Origin: Prostheceraeus crozeri
Taxonomy: Eukaryota; Platyhelminthes; Polycladida; Euryleptidae
NCBI GenBank assembly: GCA_907163375.1
Contig: CAJQUW010007876.1
Span: 248,001-312,000, forward strand
Length of the DNA stretch: 64,000 bases
Direction of reading: 5' to 3'
The position numbers were made by a program, and so were the translations under genes. The stretch's first letter is position 1. Each line of letters opens with the position of its first letter. Shown piece by piece: positions 20,730 to 33,835 of the stretch. The notes under the pieces were generated by a model. That model saw nothing but the letters and a program-made list of their open reading frames with translations, did not search any database and was not told the DNA's origin.

Positions 20730-23250
20730 CGGATGCTTTAATCTGATTCTTTAAAAACAACCTTTCGTGTCTTCTAATCACTTTTGAATGTCAAATTCCT
20801 GCTGATGAAACCGCACAAGTGAAGAGAGAGGCGATGATGCACTAAATTGCCTTTTGGCGATCTTCTGTGTGATCTTAATGTCGGACATCTTTCCATGGAC
20901 GAATAATACATGTTCAAGTGACAATAAACCAGTCGTATATCTGTCCCAAATCTTCTTCCATCGCATTTACATGTCATCCATGCAGTTGGAAGATTTGTAG
21001 ATCAAAAAATGAATCCGTATCTTTCACGAGTGAAGATTACAAAAATATTTGACTGAAAGGAAGTAATTCATCTATTGAACATGCAGATGAAGCGCGCTAT
21101 TGTCTTAAAAATAGCAAAGTGCTTTTTAGACAAAACATAAGCGACAAAAGTATTGCGCCGTTAGGAATGTTGACTGATGGCTAGTAAATAAAATGACAGA
21201 TGGGAAGTTAACTTTGTCAAGTAAAATGATTCTACAAACAGCCAACACAGCTGAATAGCGGTATCTAACACTTCATAAAACAACAGCTACGTCAATTAAC
21301 GTTCCGAGAGACATGTTGAAGAGCTGGTATTCATGAAAGTTGTCTGATCAGCCAAAAAATCCTGTTGGAATCTGTGTAATAATTCAACGAAACCATTGTT
21401 GAGAAATGTTCTTCTCTGCGAATTCGTTCTTATGTTTGCATTCAGATAAAAAGTAAAATGTTATGTAAGTAAATGAAACACGACAGCATTCATTCCTCTA
21501 TAAAAAAAACAGTGAGCCGAACCAACATTTTCTAATGTAGAGGTTACACGAGGTCAATATGGAAAACACATTATTGAAATGCTTCGATTCATACTGGGCA
21601 CAGTTGAGTTATCTAAAGTTTTCATCGACAGTCACTTGTATTATACAATGTGGATAAAATGTCGTGTACCATAGGATATTTGGTCGACGTTTCAATTCAG
21701 TTATTTAATTAGCTTTTAGTCGGATATACTTCTTATGCGTGTATTTCCATTTATTGTTACCTTTTCTCGTTGAGTCTCAGTGACACCATAACACATTATT
21801 CATTTTTGTATAAGAGGAGGCTATGCGGAGATAATCAGAGCATTACACATGTGAATATAAATAAAAAAGCATTATGTGGTGACATGATAGGAATTTGAAA
21901 GATGAAGAAACCCTCTGGGCATGGAAAGTGACAGGCCTTGGACGAAGAGAGAACAAAAAACGCAACCGTAACTTTTCTGATTGGATTTTAACTTAATAAA
22001 TGAAAGAGCCGAAAAATCAGATCAGCAGCTGTTCTTCCCAAATTGTTGACCTTAGAATGCAGAAGGAAGCTGTGATAGCGAAAATCAATAGGAAGCTCTT
22101 CAGAGGAGCCAAATTTCCTAGAACATCATTGCGTAGGATTCTGAAAATCGAGAGACTCCATTGTAGAATCTGATCCTGGTAAAAGAATGGATATGAACTC
22201 TTTCATGCTCTATGGATCTGCTGGATCAACGCCAATTGATTTCTTTTGGGATATGTAAAGTCACTTGAAATTCAGAAATCATGATCGTGATCATCTCATT
22301 TAACGAATCTCGGCCACTTTCGTACGAGTGAATGGCAATGAATTTTTCTTTATTCGAATTTTTCTTAATCGAAAATATCATTTCATTACAGCCTGCTTTG
22401 AAATCGATGATCCTTAGTCAATATTATGATGTTTTATCCCATAAATTAATGAAAATCTGTCAAGGAATCTAGCGTTCATCTGTTTCGGTGAGAACCGAAA
22501 ATTAGAAAAATCCTCTGATGCGCGACTTCAATCAGCAAATTGTAGATACGAATTTCTAAAATAAACTATTGTATTTATTTTGTAAGTGATTGTAACCCAT
22601 CAATTTCGGTTCATCGCAAGTGAATGAAATATTAAGGAAGATCGACGTGAAATGGAAGGTCACGATGAAATATACATGTGATCATATTATTAATTTGAAA
22701 TTGGTTGATTTAAAAATGAGTTCAATCATTTCAAAATAAAAATAGAACTTTTCATTTACAGTCTATTTATAGAAAAAACCGTTCAAGAAATTCTTCATCA
22801 ATAGCTCATTATCACTTCGTGAAGAGGCATATGTATCTCTAGTCTATCTCTATACATAAGTAGGCTTCTTGTATATTCCTTCTACTTGAATAAGTTTAAA
22901 AAGCATGGTCTATTCTACCTTAATGCTGCCAATCGTGCAAAGATTAGCAAAAATTGACAGCATTTACTGACAAGTGTTTTATCCCACAACTTTTCACTCA
23001 TATTTGAATAAGTTCATCTCTAAGTTTAAGGACGATAATTCTATCGCAGTTCATCGTAAATCATTCCACGATTGCTAAAGCAACACACTGAGCATGTACA
23101 TGTATGTAATTTTCACAAGTGACGCGACCTATTGATAAATTTATCAAACCTCAACAGATGCAGCCACCATGAGACATGCTTAGCCTGTTGGGGGAATAAC
23201 GAGCCACGTGCCTGCGATAAAGCACTGCCTTCCATCATCTATCAACAGAT
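20730..23250. other. Intronic sequence, nothing recognised
   Basis: AT-rich sequence with only short frames. No repeat family seen elsewhere in the window was recognised here. Confidence 0.5.
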
Positions 23251-23253
23251 ACA

Positions 23254-23345
23254 TGCTCCAGTGGCCTTGTGGTTAGAGGATTTGCTTGCTCGTCCACTAG
23301 CTCCAACATCGCTGGTTCGAACCTGCCCACGACTGACGAGAACCA
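23254..23345 (+). mobile_element. tRNA-like SINE head
   Basis: CCAGTGGCCTTGTGGTTAGA supplies an A box, and GCTGGTTCGAACCTGCC, about 50 bp on, supplies a near-perfect B box. The 3' body (CACGACTGACGAGAACC..) differs from S1. It is probably a second tRNA-derived SINE family. Confidence 0.6.
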
Positions 23346-24121
23346 ACAAGCGGAAACATGTCTCGTGATGACTACATCTGTCAAGACCTGTGCATGTGAT
23401 TGTACAGTGTGCTATGCAGAAACATTAATTGGAAACTGGGATTAGAAACATTCATTGAACTGATGCACTTACTTGAAAATACAAAATTAGCAATTAACTA
23501 ATTAATTTCAGTTGACTTCAATATTAAAGATTGTTCTTTTGATGAGCAACAATGCCTTTATGAATAACTACATTTCCTGTTACACATTTCCCCTCTCAGA
23601 TACTTAAAGTAACAATTCATTGAGATGCAAGAAAAATTGTCAAACATAACTGAATGCTGAGTCAAGTTGTCGCTGTGTTCATCACTGTTAATACAAATTT
23701 ATCATAAGACTCTTCGTTTGTACACAGTTACATTGTTTCTAACTTCCCTTAAAGATAAATCATGCTGATTGTGAAGTTTCAGGAGCAGTAAAGTAACATT
23801 TCTCCCCACAAACATGTTGGCCTGGGAATTCTGTTTTGATTTCATATTCAAAACCGTGAAAAGTGTTGAAGTATCCTCTTAGACGTGTTCTAGTACTACT
23901 TTCCCGCTTCAACAAAACTAACGCTCTTGCATTTGCCATCCTTGACTGTAATCGAGCAGGAGAAACAAGTTATTAACAAGCTGCTCAAAGTTTTAGTAAA
24001 CAGTCAAGAAAGGATGAAATTATGTAGTCAGACAACTCGCAGTATACAAGTCTTCCACGCCTAAGCTCCTTTAAGTCCACCTACTTGACATTCCTTACCC
24101 TCAGAGCATCCGTACAAGTGA

Positions 24122-24195
24122 CGTCACGCACTGGACTTGTAGTTAGCTATGCATTCGGGGGACTATGGTTCAGATCTTGGGTCGGGTCAAACGAA
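24122..24195 (+). mobile_element. Degenerate tRNA-like SINE head
   Basis: GCACTGGACTTGTAGTTAGC resembles the A-box half, and TATGGTTCAGATCTTGGGTC the B-box half followed by the GGGTCGGGTCAAA extension seen in S1 copy 2. It is more decayed than the others. Confidence 0.4.
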
Positions 24196-24801
24196 AACTA
24201 AAACAGAGAAACACTGATCATTACACATTCACTTCAATCCTGCTTAGGAATGAACGTTAATGAATAATGGCACAATAGTAAACAAGGCGGTACCTCTTGA
24301 AAGAATCTGCGCTAAGGTCTGCACCCGTCTAGCTAAATGTCTGTGGTAATATAAATAAGTCCTGTCCCATGCATGCAGTGAAAAGTGCGGAAATGACTAA
24401 AGCGCAGATGTGAAAACTGGTGTGGCAAAGTTTCGAATAGCAAAAATTCGGAGACACAAAATCTCGAATCTGTTTTTTTTTGTTGCACAATTTTAGCGGT
24501 GATCAATTCACGTATTATTCTCAAGCACTCACAATGGTTCTTCAAAATGCATGAGAGATTGTGAATCCAATGAGCAGACAGTAAAATATGTCGAGTGTAA
24601 CAGACAAGATGACCAGTTTACAAAACAGTCTGCTTTTGACGACATGTGTTCACACTGGATTAGATAGAAATGAAGTTGGATCAAGATGACTAGTTACACT
24701 TATGTTTTACCGAAGTTCTGTGTGCTGGATCGACGTTAGAGACAATTGGATTAGCCACAGTGATCAACGTTGTTTAAAAGTCTTTAAACCACACTTTGTA
24801 T

Positions 24802-25520
24802 TTCGGCAGCCAGAACGAGTTTCTGCAGGGAACGAGACCGAAAGTGAGATTTTCACAGGATGTACACCCCATGCCTACTATGAATCGGCACGTCTGCTGA
24901 GTTCTAATGAGTTCCTCTTCTTGTCAGACAAGATCAAAGAAAAACACATGTAAATCCAATGCGACGCAGATTGCAGTTTTTGGATAAAATGAAATTTTGT
25001 ATGCTTTCTCTGATTATACGAAAAGTATTAAGCCTAGAGTCATAATGTTTGGCATAGAATGTCTTCAGGTCATTTCCTTTCATTTTCATGCACCCCTGTC
25101 TATATAGCTAAACGCATTTAGATTTGGTGAGCCTCTTAATGTCGGCAAACACAAACATTTTGAGCTACTTTATCCACATTCAACCACATTCTCGCATGCA
25201 TTGCGGATCAGAAGCATGATTGTAGCACATGCACATAATAGGAAATGACCTGAAGACATTCCATGCCAAAAATTATGACTCTGGGCTTAGTACTTTTCGT
25301 CTAATTTGAGAAAACATACAAAATTTCATTTTAGCCAAAGACTGCAATCTGTGTCCCATTGGATTTACATGTGTTTTTCTTTGATCCTGTCTGACAAGAA
25401 GAGGAACTCACTAGAACTCGGCAGACGCGCCGATTCGAAGTAGGCATAGGGTGTGCATCATTCTGTGATAGTCTCACTTTCGGCCACGTTCCCTGCAGAA
25501 ACTCATTCTGGCTGCCGGAC
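24802..25520. mobile_element. Palindromic TIR element M1, copy 1
   Basis: Arms 24802-25078 and 25240-25520 are inverted copies of about 280 bp at roughly 90 percent similarity by eye, around about 160 bp of interior. The tips read CGGCAGCCAGAACGAG and its inverse CTCATTCTGGCTGCCGGACT. The same element, with its interior reversed, lies at 48293-49013. There is no transposase, so it is a non-autonomous foldback-type element. The frame PERVSAGNE..SSNEFLFLSDK is merely the arm read as protein. Confidence 0.85.
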
Positions 25521-25529
25521 TGTTGGTAA

Positions 25530-28200
25530 TTGAGGCGTGCAATCGAAGCGCTGGTATTAGATCCATTCTTGTGGGCTTAGCCTATGAAAGACAGGCAATG
25601 GGAGCGATCAGGCTTGATTCGACTCTTGGCATAGTCAAGGAATAGCCTAAGTTGTTGTTGATCAATATTTTATCAATTTTTGACTTTTACGAAATTAATT
25701 TCCACAAACGGATTGATAGCATCTCCAAGTGCATACACATTGTACATACACATGTGAAAAGTGCATGCATAATCCAGTGAAATCTTGTTTCGTACTAAAG
25801 ATACCTTTTTTCAACTCGCACTGTTGCCAACATTTGGAGAATGAATCGATGTTTTCTATGAATCTCTTATCGTCAAACTCTCATATCGTCTCATAGTGTT
25901 GTGCAACGAAAATTCACATAAATGTTCGAGAGTTGTGTACATGCATGTCAATTAAGTTTGAGACAAAAACTTGAGATAAAATAAGTTTCCTTCGTAGATG
26001 TTTCATTCTACAGTCTTATGTTAATAAAACGAATATCATTAGCATGCACTTGTAAAACAAAAGCTTAAACAGAGAACATGCTGTAAGATTCGAGTTCTAT
26101 CAATGACACAATTCCCTCGAGAATATATAATCTTTTGCATGATTTATTTACAATTTCATAATGTCTTTCTTGATCATTACCAACAAGTTTTGTTGAGATG
26201 AAAGTTCGTTTTATTCAGTTCGATGAATCAAAAATTGATGAAAAATTCACATTTGTTGTTACAACTCTTCTCACGCCAATCATGATTAAGTAAGTTGATG
26301 GCGAGAGAGCACATCTCATGTTAGTTTCAATACAACTAACGCTTTATCAGTTACATTTTGCACTTTTGAATCATTCTACCGCCATTGTAAGCGGTTTGAT
26401 AATTTTCCGCATTCGAACTGGTTTGGAAATGAATTTTAGACCCTGGATTGAGGATATTTGAGGTACCGACAGACGTTGAAATCATTCACTGTCGCCACGG
26501 TTTAATTAACGAAGTTTCCAATAAAGGATATTCAAATCCATCGCTATGTGCCGCTTTTGTCATTTAGATGAAAGCGCATATCGTATCATAGAGATAAAAG
26601 TTCACACTATACTACAGTGATGATTAATTATTTTGAGATCACAAACCAAGCAAACACGATATAGTTGGTACTCTTTGAATTATCAGATCTGTTTGTCGGT
26701 CAATTCTTCTACTTTGATAGATGATATCAAGTTTTTGTGGTTCACATTAGATTATGACACAATTGAAAAGCACATTTGCCGCATAAAACTTCTAACAATT
26801 GAATTAATTCAAAAATGGAATTATAGCTTTACTGAATCATCTCTAGTGCTTCTCGACCACTAAACCTGATTTGAATTTGTAGTTTAGTTGCGGAATAATC
26901 AAATTCACAAATTCACTTAATGATACCGCTGTTATTTGTAGCGTTGAGCTGCATAGTAGTATTATGTAATAGTGGCATTAACTTTTCTTGTATGTTTAAA
27001 AATATACAGTTATGTGACATAGCATAACATTATAGACTTGTCATATGCACTAAACATACGAACATTTTTTTAAAGTCGATCAGTGAGTCGATTTTCTAAA
27101 GGAATATGAACGTGAAAAACATTATGGAAATATGTCTGATTAAAAAAGTTTTCAAGTTTAACTATTCAAATTGATTCAAAAAACTCCAGAAGTCGTTTTG
27201 GCTTTCATAGTTGCTTGCATCATGAATAGTTCAAGTATTATATTAATTCTTTCTCTATAAAATTAAAACAATCAATATAATATAAAGCACCTGAAAGGAC
27301 GAAGTGGTGCAAGCACCATTTCTCAACTTTTCAATAGAGCAGAAGGGATATTCAAGAGACATTAAAATCATTAAATTAATTACTTTACTCCTAAAAATTC
27401 TTTAAATGAAACTGACTGTAGCTATCTGTTTTGTTAATGAAGTTGAAATTAGAAGCGCAAGATTTAAATGTGTTGCTCTTCCAGGGACGCATTGTAAAAG
27501 CAAGTGGAATTGGTTGAATGTAATGGGAAACTCAAAGCATTGAACAGTGAATCCTTTATAGCTACATGAATGCACAGAGCCAAACATTGGCAACCTTAGT
27601 CTGCTTTAGGGTCGTTATTACTAGCAATGATAATTATTAAAGAATCAAATTCATTTTTAGTTACATGTGCATTTTTCATTTTTGAGGTCACATTTTTCTC
27701 ATTTTTAGACTATCATAAATTATTAAAGTTGTCAACTGGTATCGATCGATTTTCAACGAAATCAATAATGTGGTGAGGCGCGTTGTGTCGTTCTCGGTTT
27801 ACCTCAATTCTTGAACTTTCCATAATATTTACATCACAATTGCTGTAATAATCACTCGCGATCTAATAATCGCCAAGTCTCAATAAACGCCCAAGCTGGA
27901 AAGCAGACATTAAATAGACATCCACTCTCTATTGAACACCCATTGCACTGCAGTGTCAATTTAAGCTAACTACATTCGATGTTCTAAAACAGCTGATGGA
28001 ATCAAGAGATATTATCTCCGAAGGCATTCAGGTAGACGCCGATTTTTTTTTAATTTCTTGAGTATTAAGTGCTTCATACGAATGCATGGATGAGAAAAGA
28101 AGTCAGAAACTACAATACATCAAACTGTACATGTAAGGAATGAATCAATCGTGGAGCAACTTCGCTTTCGAGAGAATATTGTAAAGATGGAACTGTTCAT
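25530..28200. other. Intronic sequence, nothing recognised
   Basis: AT-rich sequence with short frames. Near 27880 and 29120 there are AATAAACGCC-type words that could be the ends of an old DNA transposon enclosing repeat R1, but the match is too weak to call. Confidence 0.45.
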
Positions 28201-28207
28201 AGCACAG

Positions 28208-28703
28208 AATTAGATTGTTTCACCTATCACTTTGCTAGAAGTGCAAACTGATTCAAACAGATGGCACATGCAGGAACTTACTAAGTGGGCAAAAAGAAAT
28301 TTTTAAAACCTTGCAGACATAGGAAGATAGTCGTGCGTCGCTTGCGGATTGCTGTGAATTCTTTCAAAATGCTCCGATCACCACGATTCCTTCAGATTCA
28401 TAAAATACAGATCATTGCGCTAAAATTTTCTCGATAATGTTGGGCCCTCCTATCATTATTAAAAAAGTTAGCAGGCGCAAGAAAAAGCGTTCACAGACTT
28501 CTGTGTAGAATTTGACATCGACTGTGTCTCTTTGCTGTGTGATCCGGTTGATAACAGTCACTGAAACTTCGCACAATTTGGCGTGTTTAATGTTGAACTG
28601 GCTGCTCATTGTTCGATTGCTAATGCCAGCAGATTATGCCATTTCATTAACGTTACATGTTCCAATGTCTCCTTTCAAGTCAAACAGAAGAAGAGACGAC
28701 CTG
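28208..28703 (-). repeat. Dispersed repeat R1, copy 1
   Basis: About 495 bp aligning with 56258-56757 at high similarity, from AGATTGTTT..TATCACTTT to GAAGAGACGACC. On the minus strand each copy keeps an open 65-codon frame (28412-28609 here) starting MSSQFNIKHA and containing VNRIT.., DTVDVKFY and CERFFLRLLTFLIMIG. The two copies differ at about nine residues without a stop. No family was recognised. It may be part of a transposon ORF or a copied host exon. Confidence 0.75.
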
Positions 28704-29930
28704 TTTATTTCTGTGGTTCATAGAGCTGATGCCGCCAAATTTATGGTCGTTGGTTTTCTCTGCGATATAACTGAAATAGTAAACAAGAGACCTACTATCC
28801 GAACGGATATAGTGAGTAAGTAAGTAAGGAAGTGTATATTTTCAAGAAATGGAAATCACAAAAATCGTAGTAATTCCAGATGGGCACAAATATCTCGCGA
28901 ACTCTTAATGTCGTTGGAGCAAGCTTTCAGGCTGTCGATGGAAGACTTTATGAAACGTGGTGATGCAGAAGGTGGAAACAAAGACTGGAAACGCCAATCC
29001 CCCTTCAAAATTTGAACTCACCACCTTGGTTGTTGAAGCGTGGAAAAGTGTTAATAAAGAACTGCTAAGTTAAAACTGAATACTGAATAGCCGCCCAATG
29101 AATGTTTGCAACATGAAGATAAACGCCTGGAAAATAGGCGCTTAATAGAGCGAATACGACATTTCAGCTTCTGAGATTACCGGTACGAGGCAATCAAGAG
29201 AATAATTGCGAAAGAATCCTCACAGAAGTATCTCTAGTGGGAAATATTACTGCTCAAGTTTAGGTGGCAGCTTGCAGACATCAACAATGGGAAGAAATAT
29301 GATCAATGTCTGAAGAGGTTCGTTAGAAAATAGAATTGCTGAAAGAGAAATGGGTGGAGCTGAATGTTTATCAAAGAATTTGGGAGGAGAACCAAAACAA
29401 CGCAATATCTCCCAACACTTAACCATTCTTCAAAACTGAAATCAACAGGTTTCTCGCATGGAAACAGCAAGAACTTCTCTTTGCACAAATACGTGAACAG
29501 GAATTAAGCATCTGCTTGAAAATCTCATCTTGTTTTCCAAAATGGCAGGCGCGACATTTCAAGCTCAAGACCAACAAAACAATGCCATTCCACTTCTTAT
29601 TTCATTTGAATAATTGATGTGTTTGAATTCGGTACGGCTTTGTGTCTTCACCTCGATGTGATCGGTCTTCAGATGGCGGTCAGAAAACACACGAAGGAAA
29701 GACGAATGCATGCCGTCTGTGGAATGCAAATTTCTTCGTTTCAACACACGCCAGTACGCGCACACGCAGGTACAGATCCAAGGCAGATAGAAATCCTCAC
29801 GTGGCGATTTAGTGATTGAATTTAAGAAAAGTCTATCGAATGAGTGATGGACACAAATATGATTCCTACAGAGATTGATGGACACAATCACAGTAAATAA
29901 AGAACACAATCGCAGTCCACGAGGAGACGA
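28704..29930. other. Intronic sequence, nothing recognised
   Basis: Unassigned sequence between R1 and the minisatellite. Frames at 29565-29969 on the minus strand and 29619-29819 on the plus strand overlap each other and the repeat edge and show no recognisable domain. Confidence 0.45.
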
Positions 29931-29933
29931 ATG

Positions 29934-30243
29934 ATCACAGTCAGGGTCGATGCAGGGATGGGTGAGCACAGTCAGGGTCCATGCAGGAACGGGTGATCAC
30001 AGTCAGGTTCCATGGAGGGACGGGTGAGCACATTCATGGTCGATGCAGGAACGGGTGAGCACAGTCATAGTCCATGGAGGGACGGGTGAGCACAGTCATG
30101 GTGCATGGAGGGACGGGTGAGCACAGTCATGGTCCATGGAGGGACGGGTGAGCACAGTCAGGGTGCATGGAGAGACGGGTGAGCACAGTCAGGGTACATG
30201 GAGGGACGGGTGAGCACAGTCATGGTCCATGGAGGGACAGATG
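29934..30243. repeat. 31-bp minisatellite, about 10 units
   Basis: Tandem units of GGGTGAGCACAGTCATGGTC plus CATGGAGGGAC (31 bp) run from GATCACAGTCAGGGTCGATG to GGTCCATGGAGGGACAG. Variation is limited: TCAGGG/TCATGG, GGTCC/GGTGC/GGTCG, GCAGGAAC/GGAGGGAC. Variants are clustered, with GCAGGAAC-type units only in the left part, suggesting unequal exchange from the right. Confidence 0.95.
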
Positions 30244-30249
30244 GGCTTG

Positions 30250-31490
30250 CCCACGTTTCCGGTTCAAAACATCCACAGCGGCGTAGAGTAGCGATTTGGC
30301 CCATTGTCGCATTTAGTTGTTGTCCGTTCAAAACTACACCACCCGACCTAGGTTGTTGAGAATTCTAATTTTAGTTCTAATGAAACCTAATTTACAAAAA
30401 TTTTTATTAAAAGATTGTTGGACTTGCCCTTTTGAGAGTCAAATTCATGACCAGTTTTGATAAGCATTCTTTTTCAAAAGTTTGAATATTGGAATAATTT
30501 GTAAACTTTTGGTATCATCACTTTTAATTAAGTGAGTCGATTTTCAGTATGGGTGCACTTATGAGACTTCATGTTTCAATCATTTTGAAATCTTCTATTA
30601 CAGCATAGACATCGAATGTCAGGTTGAAGGGATGTTGCTTGTAATGACAAATTTGAGTAGCATTTTTTTGTCCATTTCCTCATCATGTGAAAGATTGGAT
30701 ATCTTCAAGTATCTCCTCCTCTTTACGTTTCATTTGAACTTGCTTTAAATTATTGAATATTATTCCACAAAAATGTTGGTTCGGATACTGTTTGAAAAAT
30801 GACGAAGGAACATTTCACAAAAGTAATTTTTGAGTTGTAATCCAAGAAGATTTAAAAGAAAATGAATTTCGAATGAATAGAGAGAGGTTCTAATTCAAGA
30901 ATTCCAAGCTGGTTCGTAAGAATGTAATTAGTAAGCATGTTTGCGCTCGCATTCGGCGTTGGAAGTTGAGTATGGGCGCTGAGATGCCTTCAAACTCTCA
31001 CTGCATTGGAGTTGGCCAACAAACTAGTCAAAAACACATCAATCAATGTCCAAAGTGTGAGTCAAATTGGATAGAAGTTATTCGTTCATTATAATCGGAG
31101 GTGGTATAGTCGAACGGTGTGAGTAAGAATTTCAACACCAAACTAATCTTCAGCGCTCATTGAACTGATGCTGTTTTATGAGACCTTTATTCCCTTTGAA
31201 CAGTTGGCAAGCCTCGACCCTTGCGTCAATCACTACATTTCCCGTACACCATTGACGGGTTTTGTTTCAAGTTGATCAGAGCTCCGAATATCGCTTACGA
31301 TATGTCAAACACTGCTGATTGTGAACCACTTCGAGACGCCATCAAAACCTACTAACCTCTCAATCATTTTGCTAATTATTCTGCACAACTAAGAACAGAC
31401 GCAAGTGAACTGAATTACATAAAGGAAGCTTGTGGAGAGAGGAATCATAAAGGGATTTTCTACTTGGTTTGACTATAACAGCAATTGAAA
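30250..31490. other. Intronic sequence, nothing recognised
   Basis: AT-rich sequence without a recognised repeat, gene or structure. Confidence 0.5.
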
Positions 31491-31560
31491 TTTGAGATCT
31501 GCAATTAACAAGTTAGTGAAATTCTGACGGTCATTCCATATAACTATATAACTTTAAACA

Positions 31561-31863
31561 CACTACTGGCAAATCGCCTATCTAATGAATGCCCGCACAG
31601 AAAATTCACTAACTTGCTATTGCAAATCTCAAATAAACCCGGAAATGGCTGCAACTTTACATGGGGAGTTGTGTCGATGTTGAGAAATGTAAACTAGGCC
31701 TGCTGATGATTCCTGATATATTTGATGAAATAGCAGCTATTCAGGTCTGTTGCCATTTTTTAATTGAGGATGCAACTCAATATTTAATTATTCTATTTAC
31801 ATTGCGTTTGCGAAAAGCAGCAATTAATTATGCAGATGCACTAACTTAGGCGATTTGCCAGTG
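31561..31863. mobile_element. Small TIR element with local duplications
   Basis: CACTACTGGCAAATCGCCTA at 31561 is inverted as TAGGCGATTTGCCAGTG at 31847-31863, apart from a three-base insertion. Inside and beside it there are further copies: ATGCAACTCAATATTTAATT occurs at about 31769 and 31901, TGAATGCCCGC at about 31586 and 31890, and AACTTGC/GCAA..AAATCTCAAA inverts a segment at 31490-31520. The region looks like nested or duplicated copies of one small element. Confidence 0.5.
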
Positions 31864-32207
31864 ATGTCTTCAAAGTGATGTTTAGTGAATGCCCGCCTAG
31901 GATGCAACTCAATATTTAATTCTTCTATTTAAATTGAAATATTGCATGTTTTCATCTGAAACTTGAAAAAACGATTTGCACATCGCATGGTCGTTCACAT
32001 CACGTACAGAGAAAAATGTTGTGCATGAAAGTTAGCATTGCCACATCATCTATTGGAACAGACATTTTGTAGTGTAGGATTTATTCGATAGATTTGTCGG
32101 CGGAGTTTAATTGAAACAAAGAATTCAAGTTCGGTTTTCCTTCCATTGCCTTAAAAAGTTAATCTCAGACAAGACCTAAGGTATCTATCCTACATTTTTG
32201 TGCAGTG

Positions 32208-32648
32208 CACTGTAAACCGTTGACTGACAATTGACAGACGTTTATCCTACAAAATATATTTTGTCGGTCATTGTTAGTTAAGGTAGGATGAATGCCACTG
32301 AACACCTACAATATCTGACAAGAAGCGACAAAATGAACAGCAATGAATTATAGCTCAGATTTGATCAAAAATGGAGGTAATTAACTTAATTAATTAAATT
32401 GTGTCAAAAGAAATCATGGTTTTGACACACAATAATACAGATTTCCTAAAAGTCAAGCAATCACTAATAGAAAAAATCAATCAATATTTAACAGTTTTTG
32501 TTTAGTTAATTTGCATACAAAGCATCTGTTTTGATGTTGGTGGAGAACCTACAAATTCGTCGGATATCGCAGGATATTAGAGGTGACAATCGTCAGTTGA
32601 TTTTGTCAGTCATTTTGTAGGATAATTGTCGGTCTACGGATTACAGTG
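32208..32648. mobile_element. TIR element (MITE-like), CACTGTAA ends
   Basis: CACTGTAAACCGTTGACTGAC at the left is inverted at the right as CCGTAGACCGACAATTATCC read from the other strand, ending at 32648 with TTACAGTG. Both arms contain ATCCTACAAAAT. The arms extend about 65 bp with mismatches. No coding frame is present, and the target duplication is not clear. Confidence 0.65.
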
Positions 32649-33039
32649 TGGTTTTCCGCATTTATTAGCAAAAATTATGAACTAGCATTCTTTTACTTGA
32701 AGCAATTGTAAATCTCGATTCTGTGACGGACTGTGTTGCACAAGCATTAAGGAGACGTTCTACGACATTTGAACAGCAGTAGGCCAAATATCTGAATGCT
32801 ATCGATGTTGTACCCTTCGTTCAGCAGTCATACACGTGGAGTTAGATATAGATACGTCTCTTATATATACCCGAAACTTTAATGTCTACCTCATCTTATA
32901 GTATGTCATTATAATGAATAGGCCAACAACGGTCCTTTGTATTTATCCTCGCTAAGTATTACTTGACTCCTGTTCATCGAATAAGTTCATGGAAAGATTG
33001 ACGGCTCAGCAGTAATTACATCGTCACCATTAGAGGTCA

Positions 33040-33835
33040 CAACACCGGCATTACCGTTACCGGTTCTACCGGTATTTTCAATTTTTCAGAAATGCCGTTA
33101 CCGGTTTTAGGATTTCCAAACACCGGTTATTTTCTGCAGTGTTTCTATTGTGCAATTCTGCAGAGCAGATACTGCTAAGGAAATGAAAAGAGCTATCAAA
33201 CCGAGAATACCTCAAAATCACTGCAGAAATCAATCGGTTATGCTACAATATCTTCACAACCCGTAATCCATGCTCGACAAAAGTTGTGAAGACATGCTGT
33301 TTCGAATACTGAATAAGAGATTGAATTGTACCAAAGAAGAGGATAATCCACTAATTTCCAACATCAGCCGTCAATCTGCTGAAGAAGCAGAGAGGGTGAG
33401 GATATCAATGAATATCTGGATTCAGAATCGCTGCACAAAAATTCATCGATAGATGACGGTGGTGATTTCAGTCCAGTCATATCAAGTGAAATTTCATCTG
33501 CAGACAAGAGTAGTAAGTTCGAATTTCATCTTCAGCTTCGATTGTCCTCTCAACATTCCATCGACTTCAGTGGAAGCGGAGAGTGCTTTCCACGATTGGC
33601 TTGGATTCCCAACCGGCTGTCAGCTAGATGCTTTGTGGTTCATTGGCTGAAACATTTATCAGAAAGAAAATCTTCGCAATTGACGATTGTGACTACTTTT
33701 AACACAACGCACGCATATACCTTGTACATTCGCTACCTTCAACAAAATTTGTTCGATGAAAATAGGTGTTATAGATAGCTTTCGTGTTTCCATTTTTAAC
33801 CGGTAATACCGGTTTTATCATTGCTCAAACCACGA
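33040..33835 (+). mobile_element. Decayed hAT-like transposon with ACCGGT-rich ends
   Basis: The left end has several ACCGGT sites (TTACCGGTTCTACCGGTATT, TTACCGGTTTTAGG, ACACCGGTTATT), and the right end has TTAACCGGTAATACCGGTTT. Such repeats are a common subterminal feature of hAT elements. Near 33535-33660 the frames LNIPSTSVEAESAF and then PNRLSAR.FVVHWL resemble the hAT dimerisation region (PATS..sEr.FS....NRL). These are readable only in two frames, so the gene is broken. Similar decayed words continue to about 34500 (FIRWWNSSN) and may be a second piece. Confidence 0.6.

Noticed and set aside
24702-24953. Frame PERVSAGNE..SNEFLFLSDK and the similar one at 48857-49204
   Set aside because: Both are translations of the M1 inverted-repeat arms; the same words appear on both strands.
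28412-28609. CERF in the R1 frame as the missing CERFRELLELKC of PDZRN
   Set aside because: Only four residues match, and R1 is a dispersed repeat with several copies.
27880-29140. AATAAACGCC-type words at both sides of R1 as ends of a pogo/Tigger element
   Set aside because: Inverted match is too short and no transposase motif is convincing in between.
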